Shown: piece by piece, positions 44,841-52,978 of the stretch
Position numbering within the stretch: position 1 is the stretch's first letter
Layout: every line of letters begins with the position of its first letter
Assembly (NCBI GenBank): GCA_904501975.1
Contig: CAJGCZ010000009.1
Coordinates: forward strand, 1-59,341
Reading direction: 5' to 3'
Length of the DNA stretch: 59,341 bases
DNA from: an uncultured Akkermansia sp.
GTDB lineage: Bacteria > Verrucomicrobiota > Verrucomicrobiia > Verrucomicrobiales > Akkermansiaceae
Program-made: the position numbers and the translations under genes
The notes under the pieces: generated by a model
Databases searched by the model: none
What the model was told of the DNA's origin: nothing
The model's input: the letters and a program-made list of their open reading frames with translations, nothing else

Positions 44841-47171
44841 TTATTGTGGAACAGTATAATTAACCATAGCCGCAATAAAATCAACATAATTGGATGCACT
44901 ACCACTCAAATTTGAGATAACCCATGGTTTATCATTACTACCGGTAGTACCGGGAATCCAAGAACAATAATGGCCGGATAGATTACTATCAAATCGATAT
45001 TGTGGATTAGCATTTACTATTTCTGGAGCAGAATTCATGGATGTTCTGCTTGCTCCATTATACGCCTTTAGAGCGCACAAATGAACCATCCGTTTATCAT
45101 GCTCTTGGCCTATGGTAAAATCATACGTTGTACCTTTACCGCCTTGCCTTGGAATTGAATTAATAAGCCTATAATCAACCAACGGATGCTTTTTATCCGC
45201 CGCTAAATCCTTATCATATTCTTCTTGCTGTGAAAGTTGACTTGTAAAATAAATGTCTACTTCATTCATTTTATCTAAAAGAATTTCCATAGCCGCATGA
45301 ATATTTATTTGCCAATTCCAAATGACCCCTCTGCATACAGCATCATAAATACTATAAGGAGTTCCTGTTACTTGGTACATACCGAATCCTCCTGCTCCTT
45401 TTGTTTCGTATCTTCTATGCAGAGGAATACCGATTTTGTCGGCATCCTTTTTACACTCAAACTGATTAAAAACGGTTTGCATCGAATTGTTTTTCAACAC
45501 ATAAGGTCGATATGAAGCTACCTCATAACTATATCCATAGCTTTCGTGCTTTGCTATTGCGGGAATACACCATACCATATCACTCAGTTTTTCATGAAGT
45601 GAATCTAGCGATTTATAGTGTGCCGATGTTTTCTTGACACTATAATGTGTATTCACATAGTCAATAATGTAATTCTCACAAAGATTATCTACAGGGTTTT
45701 GGCCTGCAATTCTAAACTTATAGTCGTAAACATCACCTATTTGGGTTTCTGTTCCATTTTCAGTTTTGTACACCTTAAATGAAAGAGTAGCATCACCACC
45801 AAAGAATCCGTCTTGATTCACATGAGTCCACCAGCATACATCTTGCGATACACGCCAATGATGATCCGATAAAATATACCATTCTTTATCTGAACTATAT
45901 TCCGTCGGAACATAGTTCTCACCATTTAGTAATTTTTCATCAGGTACAAGTACTGTATCCTTAGCCAAGATTTCACTATTACCTGCGGGCACCGGCTGCG
46001 AATTATAGATAATTCCGGGGCGATTGTAGAAAACTTTAAGCTTAGCTTGAAGTCTGAATACAGCACCACCAACTGCGCTACCTTCGCTCGTTTTAGATAA
46101 GTACAACACCAACTCTGGCATTTGAGGAGAAACATCCACGGAATCATGATGAGCATGAATCCATGCGATACTATTCATATTCTGATTCTCATCCTGCGGT
46201 TTTTCATCATAAGGGACAATCAGAGAATCATCAAATTCATCATATAAACGAATTGAGGATATCGATACATTACTGATAAGAGAACCAAAGGTGCTAGAAT
46301 TGGTATTTTTGAAAGACAGCCAAATATCCTGTTGTTCAGTATTAAATTCATGCTCTCTCTTAATCCTAATGACCATTGCGCGGTTTTTCCATGTTCCGGG
46401 TATAATTTCATTTTCTTTGATTGACAAGGACTCAATTTTTGTATGAGTCGAGCTAGGGTCACCAACGGAAACCAAAACTTCATAGGCATCTGGAATTGAG
46501 TCAGCCGTATCACCTTGGTTGATTTGGTCATCCAGTCTCGCTCTATCTTGCCAAGTTAATAAATAGAAACCTTCTGCAAATTCCATGGTATTTTCAACTA
46601 CTTCTTTTGTTTTATAAAAGAGCAGGCGCTGCTTAATGCCGTGTGAATATGCATTTGCCCTCAGCTCAACGCATCGACGGTTCTCAGAAGGAATATGCCA
46701 ATACTCAATGCGTCTGCCGGTAATAGGGTGCCAGTCCTTTTCTTCTTCGGTATCTTCTGAATCAGATAAAATAAACCCATACTTAAAACTAACACCATCT
46801 GCGTACCCAGCATTATGGCTTTGAGGCAAATTGGCATTGGTCTTCATTTCACCATTTGATACGGTTAAGAGGCGTTCTTCTTTCATCTGAGTTTCCTCGG
46901 GGGACGTGGCTTGTGTATTTTCTGTAGTAACCATGGCCTCAGATTTGCTTTGATTTAAATTGGAGACATTCACGTCTACGACGGAACCATTCATTAGTAT
47001 GTTATTATCCATGTTAGCTTGATGATTGTTGTTGTTTTGGTTGAGGTTATTTAATGTATCTGCACCTACTTTGAGGGCAGAATCTGTCTGTACGGTCTGC
47101 TTGCTATTTGTTGCGGGAGCATCTTCCTCAGCTTCAGCTGAGGAAACATATTTTGTATTTTCTGTGGTCAT
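44841..47171 (-). CDS. Large protein with C-terminal lytic-transglycosylase-like motifs
   Basis: 776 residues without signal peptide or transmembrane segment. The first ~110 residues are polar, low-complexity (Asn/Gln-rich, NNLNQNNNNHQ) and contain a duplicated piece (MTTENTKYVSSAEAEE; MVTTENTQATSPEE). Residues ~150-500 look like beta-rich domains. The last third has the three sequence marks of the SLT lysozyme-like fold in order: HES with Glu543, GGFGMYQV (594-601, cf. G-L-M-Q) and ALKAYNG (700-706, cf. AYN). So a peptidoglycan-cleaving domain is plausible. A leaderless cytosolic product carrying such a domain recalls phage or contractile-machine cargo, and podovirus-type genes lie 0.7-5 kb away. 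Much of the middle is unrecognised. Confidence 0.55.
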   Translation of the reverse strand: MTTENTKYVSSAEAEEDAPATNSKQTVQTDSALKVGADTLNNLNQNNNNHQANMDNNILMNGSVVDVNVSNLNQSKSEAMVTTENTQATSPEETQMKEERLLTVSNGEMKTNANLPQSHNAGYADGVSFKYGFILSDSEDTEEEKDWHPITGRRIEYWHIPSENRRCVELRANAYSHGIKQRLLFYKTKEVVENTMEFAEGFYLLTWQDRARLDDQINQGDTADSIPDAYEVLVSVGDPSSTHTKIESLSIKENEIIPGTWKNRAMVIRIKREHEFNTEQQDIWLSFKNTNSSTFGSLISNVSISSIRLYDEFDDSLIVPYDEKPQDENQNMNSIAWIHAHHDSVDVSPQMPELVLYLSKTSEGSAVGGAVFRLQAKLKVFYNRPGIIYNSQPVPAGNSEILAKDTVLVPDEKLLNGENYVPTEYSSDKEWYILSDHHWRVSQDVCWWTHVNQDGFFGGDATLSFKVYKTENGTETQIGDVYDYKFRIAGQNPVDNLCENYIIDYVNTHYSVKKTSAHYKSLDSLHEKLSDMVWCIPAIAKHESYGYSYEVASYRPYVLKNNSMQTVFNQFECKKDADKIGIPLHRRYETKGAGGFGMYQVTGTPYSIYDAVCRGVIWNWQINIHAAMEILLDKMNEVDIYFTSQLSQQEEYDKDLAADKKHPLVDYRLINSIPRQGGKGTTYDFTIGQEHDKRMVHLCALKAYNGASRTSMNSAPEIVNANPQYRFDSNLSGHYCSWIPGTTGSNDKPWVISNLSGSASNYVDFIAAMVNYTVPQ

Positions 47172-47296
47172 TTTGTTTTTTTGTTATTGTTCAGCATAGA
47201 GAAAGCCATGCCAGCTTTTTGCTTCGGATGAAGCATTGTTGCGAAAGAATCGCAAGAGGGTTGAAAATAAAGGGGGAAGTAAGACACAACTCGCCC

Positions 47297-47325
47297 TTGT
47301 CAAGGGGGATGGGGTGTGCTATTCT
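47297..47325 (+). promoter_or_regulatory. Promoter of the PtsN-like gene
   Basis: TTGTCA (47297-47302), 17 bp, TATTCT (47320-47325), 14 nt before the ATG at 47340. Confidence 0.55.
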
Positions 47326-47339
47326 CGCCGGCGCACGCC

Positions 47340-47732
47340 ATGAGCACCACGCCATTTTACATCACGGAACGCACGGACAAGCTGCCGAAAACGCAGGATT
47401 ATCACCAACTCATTACACAGCTTTGCCACGAGCTGGCGGAGCTGCGCTACCCGGGACAAGGGGAGGCCTTGGCAGCCTCGGCGCTGGAGCGCGAAGGCTT
47501 GGAGCCCACCTTTGTAGGCCGTGGGTTGGCGGTGCCGCATGCGCGTGTGGAGGGTTTGTATGAGGCGGCGGTGTACATTGCCCGCGGTGAGGATATTGAC
47601 TGGGGCGGCAACAAGGCAGACACGGTGGTGCTGCTGGTGGTGCCGGCCGACCAACCGGAACTGTACCTGACGATGCTCAGCGAGGTGATTCGCTGGCGCA
47701 TGCACGGTAAATCTACCCTCATCTCGGCATAA
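47340..47732 (+). CDS. PTS EIIA-type-2 (PtsN-like) domain protein
   Basis: 130 residues. It has the fructose/mannitol-type EIIA pattern: EREGLEPTFVGRGLAVPHARVEGL, in which the His of AVPHAR is the phosphorylation site, and a following DTVVLLVVPADQPELYLTMLSEV segment. PtsN proteins relay phosphate from EI/NPr to regulate potassium and nitrogen-linked functions rather than transport sugar. No EI, HPr or permease is nearby, so a regulatory role is more likely. Start at 47340 is favoured by the near promoter over an ATG 24 bp upstream. Confidence 0.82.
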   Translation: MSTTPFYITERTDKLPKTQDYHQLITQLCHELAELRYPGQGEALAASALEREGLEPTFVGRGLAVPHARVEGLYEAAVYIARGEDIDWGGNKADTVVLLVVPADQPELYLTMLSEVIRWRMHGKSTLISA

Positions 47733-47742
47733 GAGATTTCAA

Positions 47743-47862
47743 TTCATATTGAATATTGAAAGTGGAGTATAGGCTCGGGGCGTTTTCTCCCCATCGGTCG
47801 GCGAGCAGCGTGCATTGGTGTCGCTAACCACGCGACCGACAGGGAGCATAATGATAGAACAA
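47743..47862. repeat. Intergenic element with shared GCGACCG-AGGGAGC core
   Basis: It begins with TATTGAATATTGAAAGTGG (same words as 35995-36025) and contains CATCGGTCG ... GCGACCGACAGGGAGCAT (47832-47849), matching cores at 41038 and 54276. TCGGTCG and CGACCGA form a stem around the middle. Confidence 0.6.
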
Positions 47863-47876
47863 CCCTCTGAACTTAC

Positions 47877-48788
47877 TTACAGTGTTTTACCGAAGGCAAG
47901 GCGGTCGTACTGCTCGTTGGCGTATTTATGGCGCGGGTGAGAAGTGCGCATATAAGCCTCGTGGAGCGGGTGGGCGGGGTCGTGCGCAATGCGGTAGGCC
48001 TCGTCCTTGCCGTTGAGGGGTGAGCCTGCGTGCATGGGAGCCTCGTCCACCAGGGATGAGACGGCCAGCATGAGGCGGGCAAAGTCGGCATCGGCACGCA
48101 GGGCCGGATTCTCCATCAGGTCGGCCACATTCACGCCGGAGCGTTCGCCGAGCATGCGTAGCGTGCTGCCAATGGCTTGCATATTGGAGTCGAAGCGGAT
48201 ACCCCAATCGTTGCGCAGCTCAGCCTCAGCGTTTTCCAAGGCTTTTTGCTGCTGCAGGTGGGCTGCTTGCAGGGCGAGTCTACCCTCTTGGGCATAGTGC
48301 TCGCACAGGGCGGCCATAGCCGGGGCGGGCACTCCGTACTCGTAGGCCACTTGGGCCATGGAGGCAGCTAGGGCGTCGTCCCACAGCTCATCCGGGGTGT
48401 TTTCCGGGCGGGTGAGGGCAAACTCTTGCGCGTTCTCCGGCAGGCCAACCGCTTGGCGGAAGGCGGCCATGCGGGGCGAATCTGCCGTGGCGGGGTAGCC
48501 GCGCAAGCGCTCCAAGTTGGCGTAGCTTTTGGCCAAAGCGGCGGGGGTACGGAACTTGGAGAGCGTGGAGGCATAGGGCTGCAGCTCATCGTAACGGGTG
48601 AACCAATCGGGCGCAAAAGCGCCGTCGGCATCCGTAATGGGCGGCAGGGTAGGCTCCGGCAACGGCTGCTCGGCAGCAGCGGCGGGCGGAAGCATGGGGG
48701 AGGAGGCAGCAGGCACGGCAGCCTCTGCGGCGGGGGCCTCTTGCGTGGCAAGGGCGGTATCATCGGTATTATTGTATTGTTTACTCAT
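47877..48788 (-). CDS. Podovirus-type scaffolding/capsid assembly protein
   Basis: 303 residues. After a disordered Ala/Pro-rich start (about 14-55), a segment FTRYDELQPYASTLSKFRTP then LAKSYANLERLRGYP (~65-97) matches the pattern of phage scaffold or capsid-assembly proteins; a long helical coil (about 165-200, QQQKALENAEAELRNDW) and a helical C-terminus follow. Scaffolds shape the procapsid and are absent from mature virions. Its start overlaps the stop of the upstream gene by 8 bp. The major capsid gene that normally follows is missing: a repeat element and a plus-strand host-type gene lie there instead. Confidence 0.7.
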   Translation of the reverse strand: MSKQYNNTDDTALATQEAPAAEAAVPAASSPMLPPAAAAEQPLPEPTLPPITDADGAFAPDWFTRYDELQPYASTLSKFRTPAALAKSYANLERLRGYPATADSPRMAAFRQAVGLPENAQEFALTRPENTPDELWDDALAASMAQVAYEYGVPAPAMAALCEHYAQEGRLALQAAHLQQQKALENAEAELRNDWGIRFDSNMQAIGSTLRMLGERSGVNVADLMENPALRADADFARLMLAVSSLVDEAPMHAGSPLNGKDEAYRIAHDPAHPLHEAYMRTSHPRHKYANEQYDRLAFGKTL

Positions 48789-49071
48789 GGTTGTGTATGG
48801 TGTTATATTCTGTAGGGAGGGATTCTTTGCGAGCGAGTTCTAATTGATGACGAATCACCAGAAAAACCTCGCGGTGGGCATCGCGTCTCATGGCATCCAG
48901 CGGGTCGTATGCCCCGGGTTTGCCCTGAAAGACGGGTAAATGCGTTTCAAAACGCAGCTCTAAATCAGCAAGCAGTTGCTGCCCATCGGGCGAGCCCAGC
49001 ACGCTGAGCAGGCGGCGACGCTCGGCACGGGCTTTTTCCACAGCCTGCGGTTGAGGGGCGGGAATAATCAT
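48781..49071 (-). CDS. Small phage protein, Bbp19-like
   Basis: 96 residues. It carries the pattern LPVFQGKPGAYDPLDAMRRD then AHREVFLVIRHQLELA, which resembles the small Bbp19-type proteins encoded next to the portal gene in BPP-1-like podoviruses. Function in the virion is not established. It overlaps the portal stop by 4 bp (ATGA) and the scaffold start by 8 bp, so translation is coupled. Confidence 0.6.
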   Translation of the reverse strand: MIIPAPQPQAVEKARAERRRLLSVLGSPDGQQLLADLELRFETHLPVFQGKPGAYDPLDAMRRDAHREVFLVIRHQLELARKESLPTEYNTIHNHE

Positions 49072-50807
49072 ACCAAGGGAAGGTCTGCCTGTTGATATTT
49101 AGGGCGGGGGCGGCCTTGCTTGCGGGGAGGCGCAGGGGCGGTCTCCTCTGCCAACAAGGCACTGAGTGCGGCATCCGGCAGGGGCGGGCCGGCATCTCCG
49201 GTGGGCATGGCGGGGGCGGCGGGCGGCTCTCCGCCGGTAGCGGCGGTGGCCATGGCGGCGGCCTGTTGCTCGCGCTCGCGGCGCAGGCGTTTCACTTGGT
49301 GCTCGGGGCGCAGAAGCTCCTCGGGCACGCCATCCAAACGGGCGGAAAGACGGAAGAGGCGGTCGGCATCCACATGATCCGTCAATTCTGCTCCCAAGGG
49401 CAGCATGTTTTGCAGGCGTTGCAGCATGCGCTCCATCCCCTCTGAACGCATGCGGCGCAATACCATGGCAATGCGCCCTTGGTACACCACATGCGGCTCG
49501 CTCACGCCTAGCTCGCCGCGGGGGTCGGTGCTGAGCACCGAGGCCGGTGGCTTCGGGAACTTGCCCAAGCGGAACAACTGGGCAAATACACGCTCCATGA
49601 GGGGACGAAAATCGCAGGTGAAGAGAGTGAATGAGGGCGAGAAGAGCATCACACGCTCGTTCTCACGGGCATACACCTCGGCTGCCGTCATGCGGTTCTT
49701 GGTATCGTTCCACAGCTCGAGCATGGGCACAAAGAAGGCGCGGTTGATGGCATCCTGCTTCGAGCGCAGGCGGTCCAGCCCCACATCGTAACGGCCTTGG
49801 GTAGCCCACTCGCGGGGGAAGCCAAGGCTGGCGCTGTCCGGGCTGATGAGGGTGCGTCCACCGGCGCGCAGGTCTACCTCGCCCACTTGGTTGGCAAGCT
49901 CCAAAATACGGGGGAAGGCGGCCACCTCTCCCAGCATATCCAGAATTTTATTCAGGAATTGGGCTTGGCGAATATCCGGGTACACCAGGCGGGCCGGGGC
50001 TAGGCCGTAGGGCGAGTCTCCCCACTTGAGGAAGCGTGTGACCATGTAAGGCATCTCGCGGTAGCCGCTTTCCTCGACCACGCAGCTGTCGTCCAGGCTA
50101 TAATAGATGCTTTGCCAGGGCATGTGGCGGGCGGATTCTTTGCGCGGGTCGCGTTTGGCGCGGGGGCGCACAATGTGCAGAAAGCGCAGGCAGCCCTCGT
50201 GCTCACTGCGGGCGCTTTCTGCCAGCGAGCGGGCACGCGGGCCCAAGGCTTTGAGGCCAAACTGCGACACAGCTTGGTGCGGGGTGAAGGTAAACTCGCG
50301 CATGTAGGTATCAATCACGCCTTCATCATTCTCTGCGCACACGAATTGGCCGCAGGGAATATGGCGGAAGAGCAAGTGGCCATTGCGGGTGTGGCCGCAG
50401 AACAAGCTACCCGTGCCCAAGCCCACGCGGTCCAAAAAGCACTCGTGCAGCTCGGTGTAAAAGTTGCTCAGGGCAAGCTCACGGTTAGCAATCTCAGAGC
50501 AACGGGCGTACCAAGACTCCGCCTCGTCGCTCGCTTGCGGGGTGGCAGAGGTCCATTTGAACCACATCTCGTTGCTGGGGCAAATGTAGCTCATGTGCCC
50601 GCCTGCCAGCTTTTGGCAAGCCTCTACGGCTGTGGTGTCGCCCAAGGCATTGGCGCTTTGGGCGGCATCCGGCACGGATTGCTCCTCGTGCAGGCGAGAG
50701 GGCAGCACATAGTGCCGCAGGGTGTCCCACCAGCCTTCCCACGGGGCACGGGCAGCGCGCAGGGCGTTGTAGGTGCTTAATAATGAATCATGCTCCATGG
50801 TACTCAT
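49068..50807 (-). CDS. Phage portal (head-tail connector) protein, podovirus type
   Basis: 579 residues. It matches the T7/BPP-1-like head-tail connector layout: YNALRAARAPWEGWWDTLRH (~11-30), DTTAVEACQKLAGGHMSYIC, SNEMWFKW, an NFYTELHECFLDRVGLGTG segment, and the middle NDTKNRMTAAEVYARENERV with FTCDFRPLMERVF, where the crown and wing regions lie. A Gly/Pro/Arg-rich tail closes it. The portal is the DNA channel of the phage head. It is intact without stops. GC content and codon use look like the host, suggesting long residence. Its start overlaps the previous gene by 4 bp. Confidence 0.85.
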   Translation of the reverse strand: MSTMEHDSLLSTYNALRAARAPWEGWWDTLRHYVLPSRLHEEQSVPDAAQSANALGDTTAVEACQKLAGGHMSYICPSNEMWFKWTSATPQASDEAESWYARCSEIANRELALSNFYTELHECFLDRVGLGTGSLFCGHTRNGHLLFRHIPCGQFVCAENDEGVIDTYMREFTFTPHQAVSQFGLKALGPRARSLAESARSEHEGCLRFLHIVRPRAKRDPRKESARHMPWQSIYYSLDDSCVVEESGYREMPYMVTRFLKWGDSPYGLAPARLVYPDIRQAQFLNKILDMLGEVAAFPRILELANQVGEVDLRAGGRTLISPDSASLGFPREWATQGRYDVGLDRLRSKQDAINRAFFVPMLELWNDTKNRMTAAEVYARENERVMLFSPSFTLFTCDFRPLMERVFAQLFRLGKFPKPPASVLSTDPRGELGVSEPHVVYQGRIAMVLRRMRSEGMERMLQRLQNMLPLGAELTDHVDADRLFRLSARLDGVPEELLRPEHQVKRLRREREQQAAAMATAATGGEPPAAPAMPTGDAGPPLPDAALSALLAEETAPAPPRKQGRPRPKYQQADLPLV

Positions 50808-51013
50808 CCGAGGGTAGAGTTGTTGCCGACAGGAGAGGCCGGGGCAAGCCCGGTGTTTTTCTCCTTGTTGCTCAGTATGGTAGAGAGCAGCCCGCGGCGG
50901 CGGGCGGCCTTCTGCTCGTAATCGGCCTGCGCATCGGTATCCTGCGTTTCCGCCACAACGGGCGGGGTGGATTCCACGGCAGGTATTTTGGGTGTCTTAA
51001 CAGCAAATCCCAT
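50804..51013 (-). CDS. Small phage operon protein, unknown
   Basis: 69 residues, mostly disordered: MGFAVKTPKIPAVEST, then an acidic Gln-rich stretch and a basic helix (EQKAARRRGLLSTILSNKEK). Similar tiny proteins precede podoviral portal genes. An AGAAAGGAAAC Shine-Dalgarno lies about 6 nt upstream of its ATG, one of the few clear ribosome sites in the window and phage-like. The stop overlaps the portal start (ATGA). Confidence 0.6.
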   Translation of the reverse strand: MGFAVKTPKIPAVESTPPVVAETQDTDAQADYEQKAARRRGLLSTILSNKEKNTGLAPASPVGNNSTLG

Positions 51014-51066
51014 GTCTGTTTCCTTTCTGTTGTTGGTTTCGGTTCATTGTGGTGATGTTCTTAAGC

Positions 51067-51414
51067 TTAATGGCGCATGCGGGCCCAGCGGCAACGGTGC
51101 GGAGCCGCACTGCGCATTCCCCGCTGAAAACAGCACCACTCGTAGTCGGGCAGCAAGCGGGCCAGTTTTCTGGCCAAGCGCAAATCCCCCGCCAACAGGT
51201 GGATATACCAGGCATCTGCCCCAATGGGGGTTTCTGCCAAGCGCTCCCACCTATGCGGCGCGGTGCTGTCAGCCGGTTTCATCATCACCACCAAATCGGG
51301 GGTGAACAAAAACACGGCCTGCGGGTTTTGCAACAGGGTTATCACCTCATCCGCCATGTTGCGCCCGGCCCGGGCGTAATAGCGAAGAGCCTTCATGCGT
51401 GCATCGGAACTCAT
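51067..51414 (-). CDS. Small phage-associated protein, unknown
   Basis: About 115 residues if it starts at 51414 (an ATG at 51426 is also possible). A longer frame reaching 51522 would run through a strong inverted repeat that looks like a promoter/operator. Visible features are a helical start (ARMKALRYYARAGRNMADEV), VFLFTPDLVVMM, YIHLLAGDLRLARKLARLL and WCCFQRGMR. Small proteins of this shape, sometimes GNAT-like, occur ahead of the portal gene in podoviruses. No catalytic motif is evident. It is followed by the 69-residue gene after 53 bp. Confidence 0.5.
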   Translation of the reverse strand: MSSDARMKALRYYARAGRNMADEVITLLQNPQAVFLFTPDLVVMMKPADSTAPHRWERLAETPIGADAWYIHLLAGDLRLARKLARLLPDYEWCCFQRGMRSAAPHRCRWARMRH

Positions 51415-51446
51415 ACCGCTCAGCATAACGCGAGAGGCGTTTTTAG

Positions 51447-51520
51447 TGCAAGAAGTTTTAAGCTTCCGCATGCAATGTATTAAAAATGCAAAGTGCTTGC
51501 GGAAGCTCCGGCGCTCTTGC
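51447..51520. promoter_or_regulatory. Nested inverted repeat between the divergent phage-like operons
   Basis: TGCAAGA (51447-51453) and TCTTGCA (51514-51520) enclose a second perfect pair, AGCTTCCGCA (51461-51470) and TGCGGAAGCT (51498-51507). It lies between the minus-strand portal operon and the plus-strand tail gene, a natural operator position. The 27-nt centre is AT-rich. Confidence 0.55.
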
Positions 51521-51573
51521 ATTTTGCCGCAAACTGTGCCACCTTGTAGCGGTAATTTATTTCATGTGCTATT

Positions 51574-52188
51574 ATGACTACACTATCATCTCACCCGCTT
51601 ACAGCGCTCGATATTTGTAACCTTGCCCTTGCCAAACTGGGCGAGGCTCCCCTTGCAGCCATTCAAAGCAATGGTAGCCCGGCCTCTCGCCTGTGCTACA
51701 TGCACTACCACCCTGCCCGCCGCGAGGTGCTGGTGACGAACCGCTGGTCTTTTGCTCTGGCCAGTGCCAACATTACCAGTGCCGAAACACCCTCCCCGGA
51801 GTCCTCCGATTTACCGCGCCGCGTGTCACACCCCCTGCCGGCGGACTGCTTGCGTGTGCTGGAGGTATCGGCTCCCAACTGGATTTTGCGCGGGCGCTCC
51901 GTCTATTGTCCGCAAGCCACCATCCACCTGCGCTACATCAGCGATGTGGAAGACCCCACCTTGTTTGATCCTTTGTTTACGGATGCTTTTTGCACGCTCC
52001 TTGCCTGCAAGCTGTGTATTCCGCTCACGGCCAGCACCACGGCACGCCAAATGTTGATGGAGGAGTACAACCGCATTGTGTTACCTAAGGCCGCACACTT
52101 CAATGCCGTGCAGGCTCATTCCAATGATTCGCATCCCCTCCGCAAACTCCTCAAAACACGCTTAGGCATTGTGGATAATTGTGAATAA
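51574..52188 (+). CDS. Phage tail tubular protein A-like (T7 gp11 type)
   Basis: 204 residues. The start TALDICNLALAKLGEAPLAA, then CYMHYHPARREVLVTNRWSFALASA, is the recognisable pattern of tail tubular/adaptor proteins (T7 gp11, P22 gp4-like) that ring the portal. Middle and C-terminal parts (LPADCLRVLEV, LRYISDVEDPTLFDPLF, FCTLLACKLCIPLT) fit the same family. It is on the opposite strand to the portal operon, an arrangement unlike normal phage maps. The last codons overlap the first two DnaA-box-like sites (52170-52188). Confidence 0.75.
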   Translation: MTTLSSHPLTALDICNLALAKLGEAPLAAIQSNGSPASRLCYMHYHPARREVLVTNRWSFALASANITSAETPSPESSDLPRRVSHPLPADCLRVLEVSAPNWILRGRSVYCPQATIHLRYISDVEDPTLFDPLFTDAFCTLLACKLCIPLTASTTARQMLMEEYNRIVLPKAAHFNAVQAHSNDSHPLRKLLKTRLGIVDNCE

Positions 52189-52269
52189 CCTTGTTAATAA
52201 CTATACGAATAAGATATATTAAACCCTAACTGTTAATTTATTATACTATATACTCACAATTGTGAATAA
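52170..52269. other. Candidate replication-origin segment: DnaA-box-like cluster with AT-rich tract
   Basis: A perfect DnaA box in reverse, TGTGGATAA (52170-52178), is followed by TGTGAATAA (52180-52188) and a weaker TGTTAATAA (52192-52200), same orientation, 10-12 bp apart. Another TGTGAATAA lies at 52261-52269. Between them is a ~60-bp stretch made almost only of A and T. This is the arrangement of DnaA boxes beside a DNA unwinding element. It could be oriC, a phage or plasmid origin, or DnaA-controlled promoter sites for the downstream wHTH gene. Confidence 0.5.
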
Positions 52270-52287
52270 CTTTACGATTCATTGGAT

Positions 52288-52575
52288 ATGAAAGCGATAG
52301 ATTTTGCATGCCGATTACTGAAAGCACTGAACAACGAACCCCACAGCGACATAGCCCAACGGGTACTACTGGCCGTAGCCGCAGGCTTAGAGTGCTCCGC
52401 GGATATTGCGCAGTTTATGGGGCTTACCCCGAGCGGGTGCACACTCGCCTTGCGCCGTTTGGCGAATGAAGGCTTGCTTGCCTGCATTTGCGGGGAGTAC
52501 AGCTACTACCGCCTCACCCCGCAAGGCAAGCAAGTGGTGGCCGGCATCTTCTCCTTCTTACCGCGACCGCGTTGA
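52288..52575 (+). CDS. Small winged-helix DNA-binding protein
   Basis: 95 residues from the ATG at 52288 (a TTG two codons upstream is possible). The sequence AQRVLLAVAAGLECSADIAQ then FMGLTPSGCTLALRRLANEGLLAC and a beta wing (YSYYRLTPQGKQV) is a MarR/ArsR-like wHTH. It may be a phage repressor-like factor or a small terminase-related HTH. It follows the DnaA-box/AT-rich region directly and precedes a TerS-like gene by 3 bp. Confidence 0.7.
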   Translation: MKAIDFACRLLKALNNEPHSDIAQRVLLAVAAGLECSADIAQFMGLTPSGCTLALRRLANEGLLACICGEYSYYRLTPQGKQVVAGIFSFLPRPR

Positions 52576-52578
52576 TTT

Positions 52579-52818
52579 ATGCGTAAAAAGAGACATTTAA
52601 GCATCGAAGAAAAGCGCGACTGGCTCGCCGTCATTTTCCGCGACGAAAGCGGCGAGTTTAGCCAAGCAGATAAGTTTAAGGCCCTGGCAGAGGATACCAA
52701 GCTGGCCCAATTGCAGGCAGAAGAATCCGGCAAGCAGGCACCCAAAGAGCAGAAAAACGGCCCCTCCCTCGCCGAAGCCATCGATTTGCTCAGCTACCTA
52801 CCACCGCCGATGAAATAG
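52579..52818 (+). CDS. Short terminase-small-subunit-like phage protein
   Basis: 79 residues. RHLSIEEKRDWLAVIFRDES and ADKFKALAEDTKLAQLQ resemble the segment found in many phage small terminase subunits (L-T-x-E-x-K-R-x-F-L-A ... D-K-x-x-A-L-E-x-D-A-K-L). The DNA-binding domain that would normally sit upstream may be supplied by the preceding wHTH gene, only 3 bp away. No large terminase gene is present. A palindromic repeat element follows. Confidence 0.5.
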   Translation: MRKKRHLSIEEKRDWLAVIFRDESGEFSQADKFKALAEDTKLAQLQAEESGKQAPKEQKNGPSLAEAIDLLSYLPPPMK

Positions 52819-52820
52819 AG

Positions 52821-52929
52821 GTAGGATTTTTGATTTTGGATGTTTGATTTTTGATTTGGGTTAGAGCTTTGCTAAACTTACCGCCCGCGCCTAACATCCA
52901 AATCCAAAATCAAAAATCCAAATTCCTAC
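52821..52929. repeat. Palindromic intergenic element with GATTTTGG arms
   Basis: The left arm begins GTAGGATTTTTGATTTTGG (52821) and the right arm ends AAATCCAAATTCCTAC (52929); they are largely complementary over about 39 bp, enclosing TTAGAGCTTTGCTAAACTTA and CCGCCCGCGCCTAA. The same core words occur inside the element at 54102-54334. Confidence 0.78.
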
Positions 52930-52943
52930 ATCCGAATATTTGC

Positions 52944-52972
52944 TTGCCAATTATCTGCTTATGTTGTATAGT
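52944..52972 (+). promoter_or_regulatory. Promoter of the SpeE-like gene, leaderless
   Basis: TTGCCA (52944-52949), 17 bp, TATAGT (52967-52972), 6 nt to the ATG at 52979. Confidence 0.7.
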
Positions 52973-52978
52973 GGCGGC

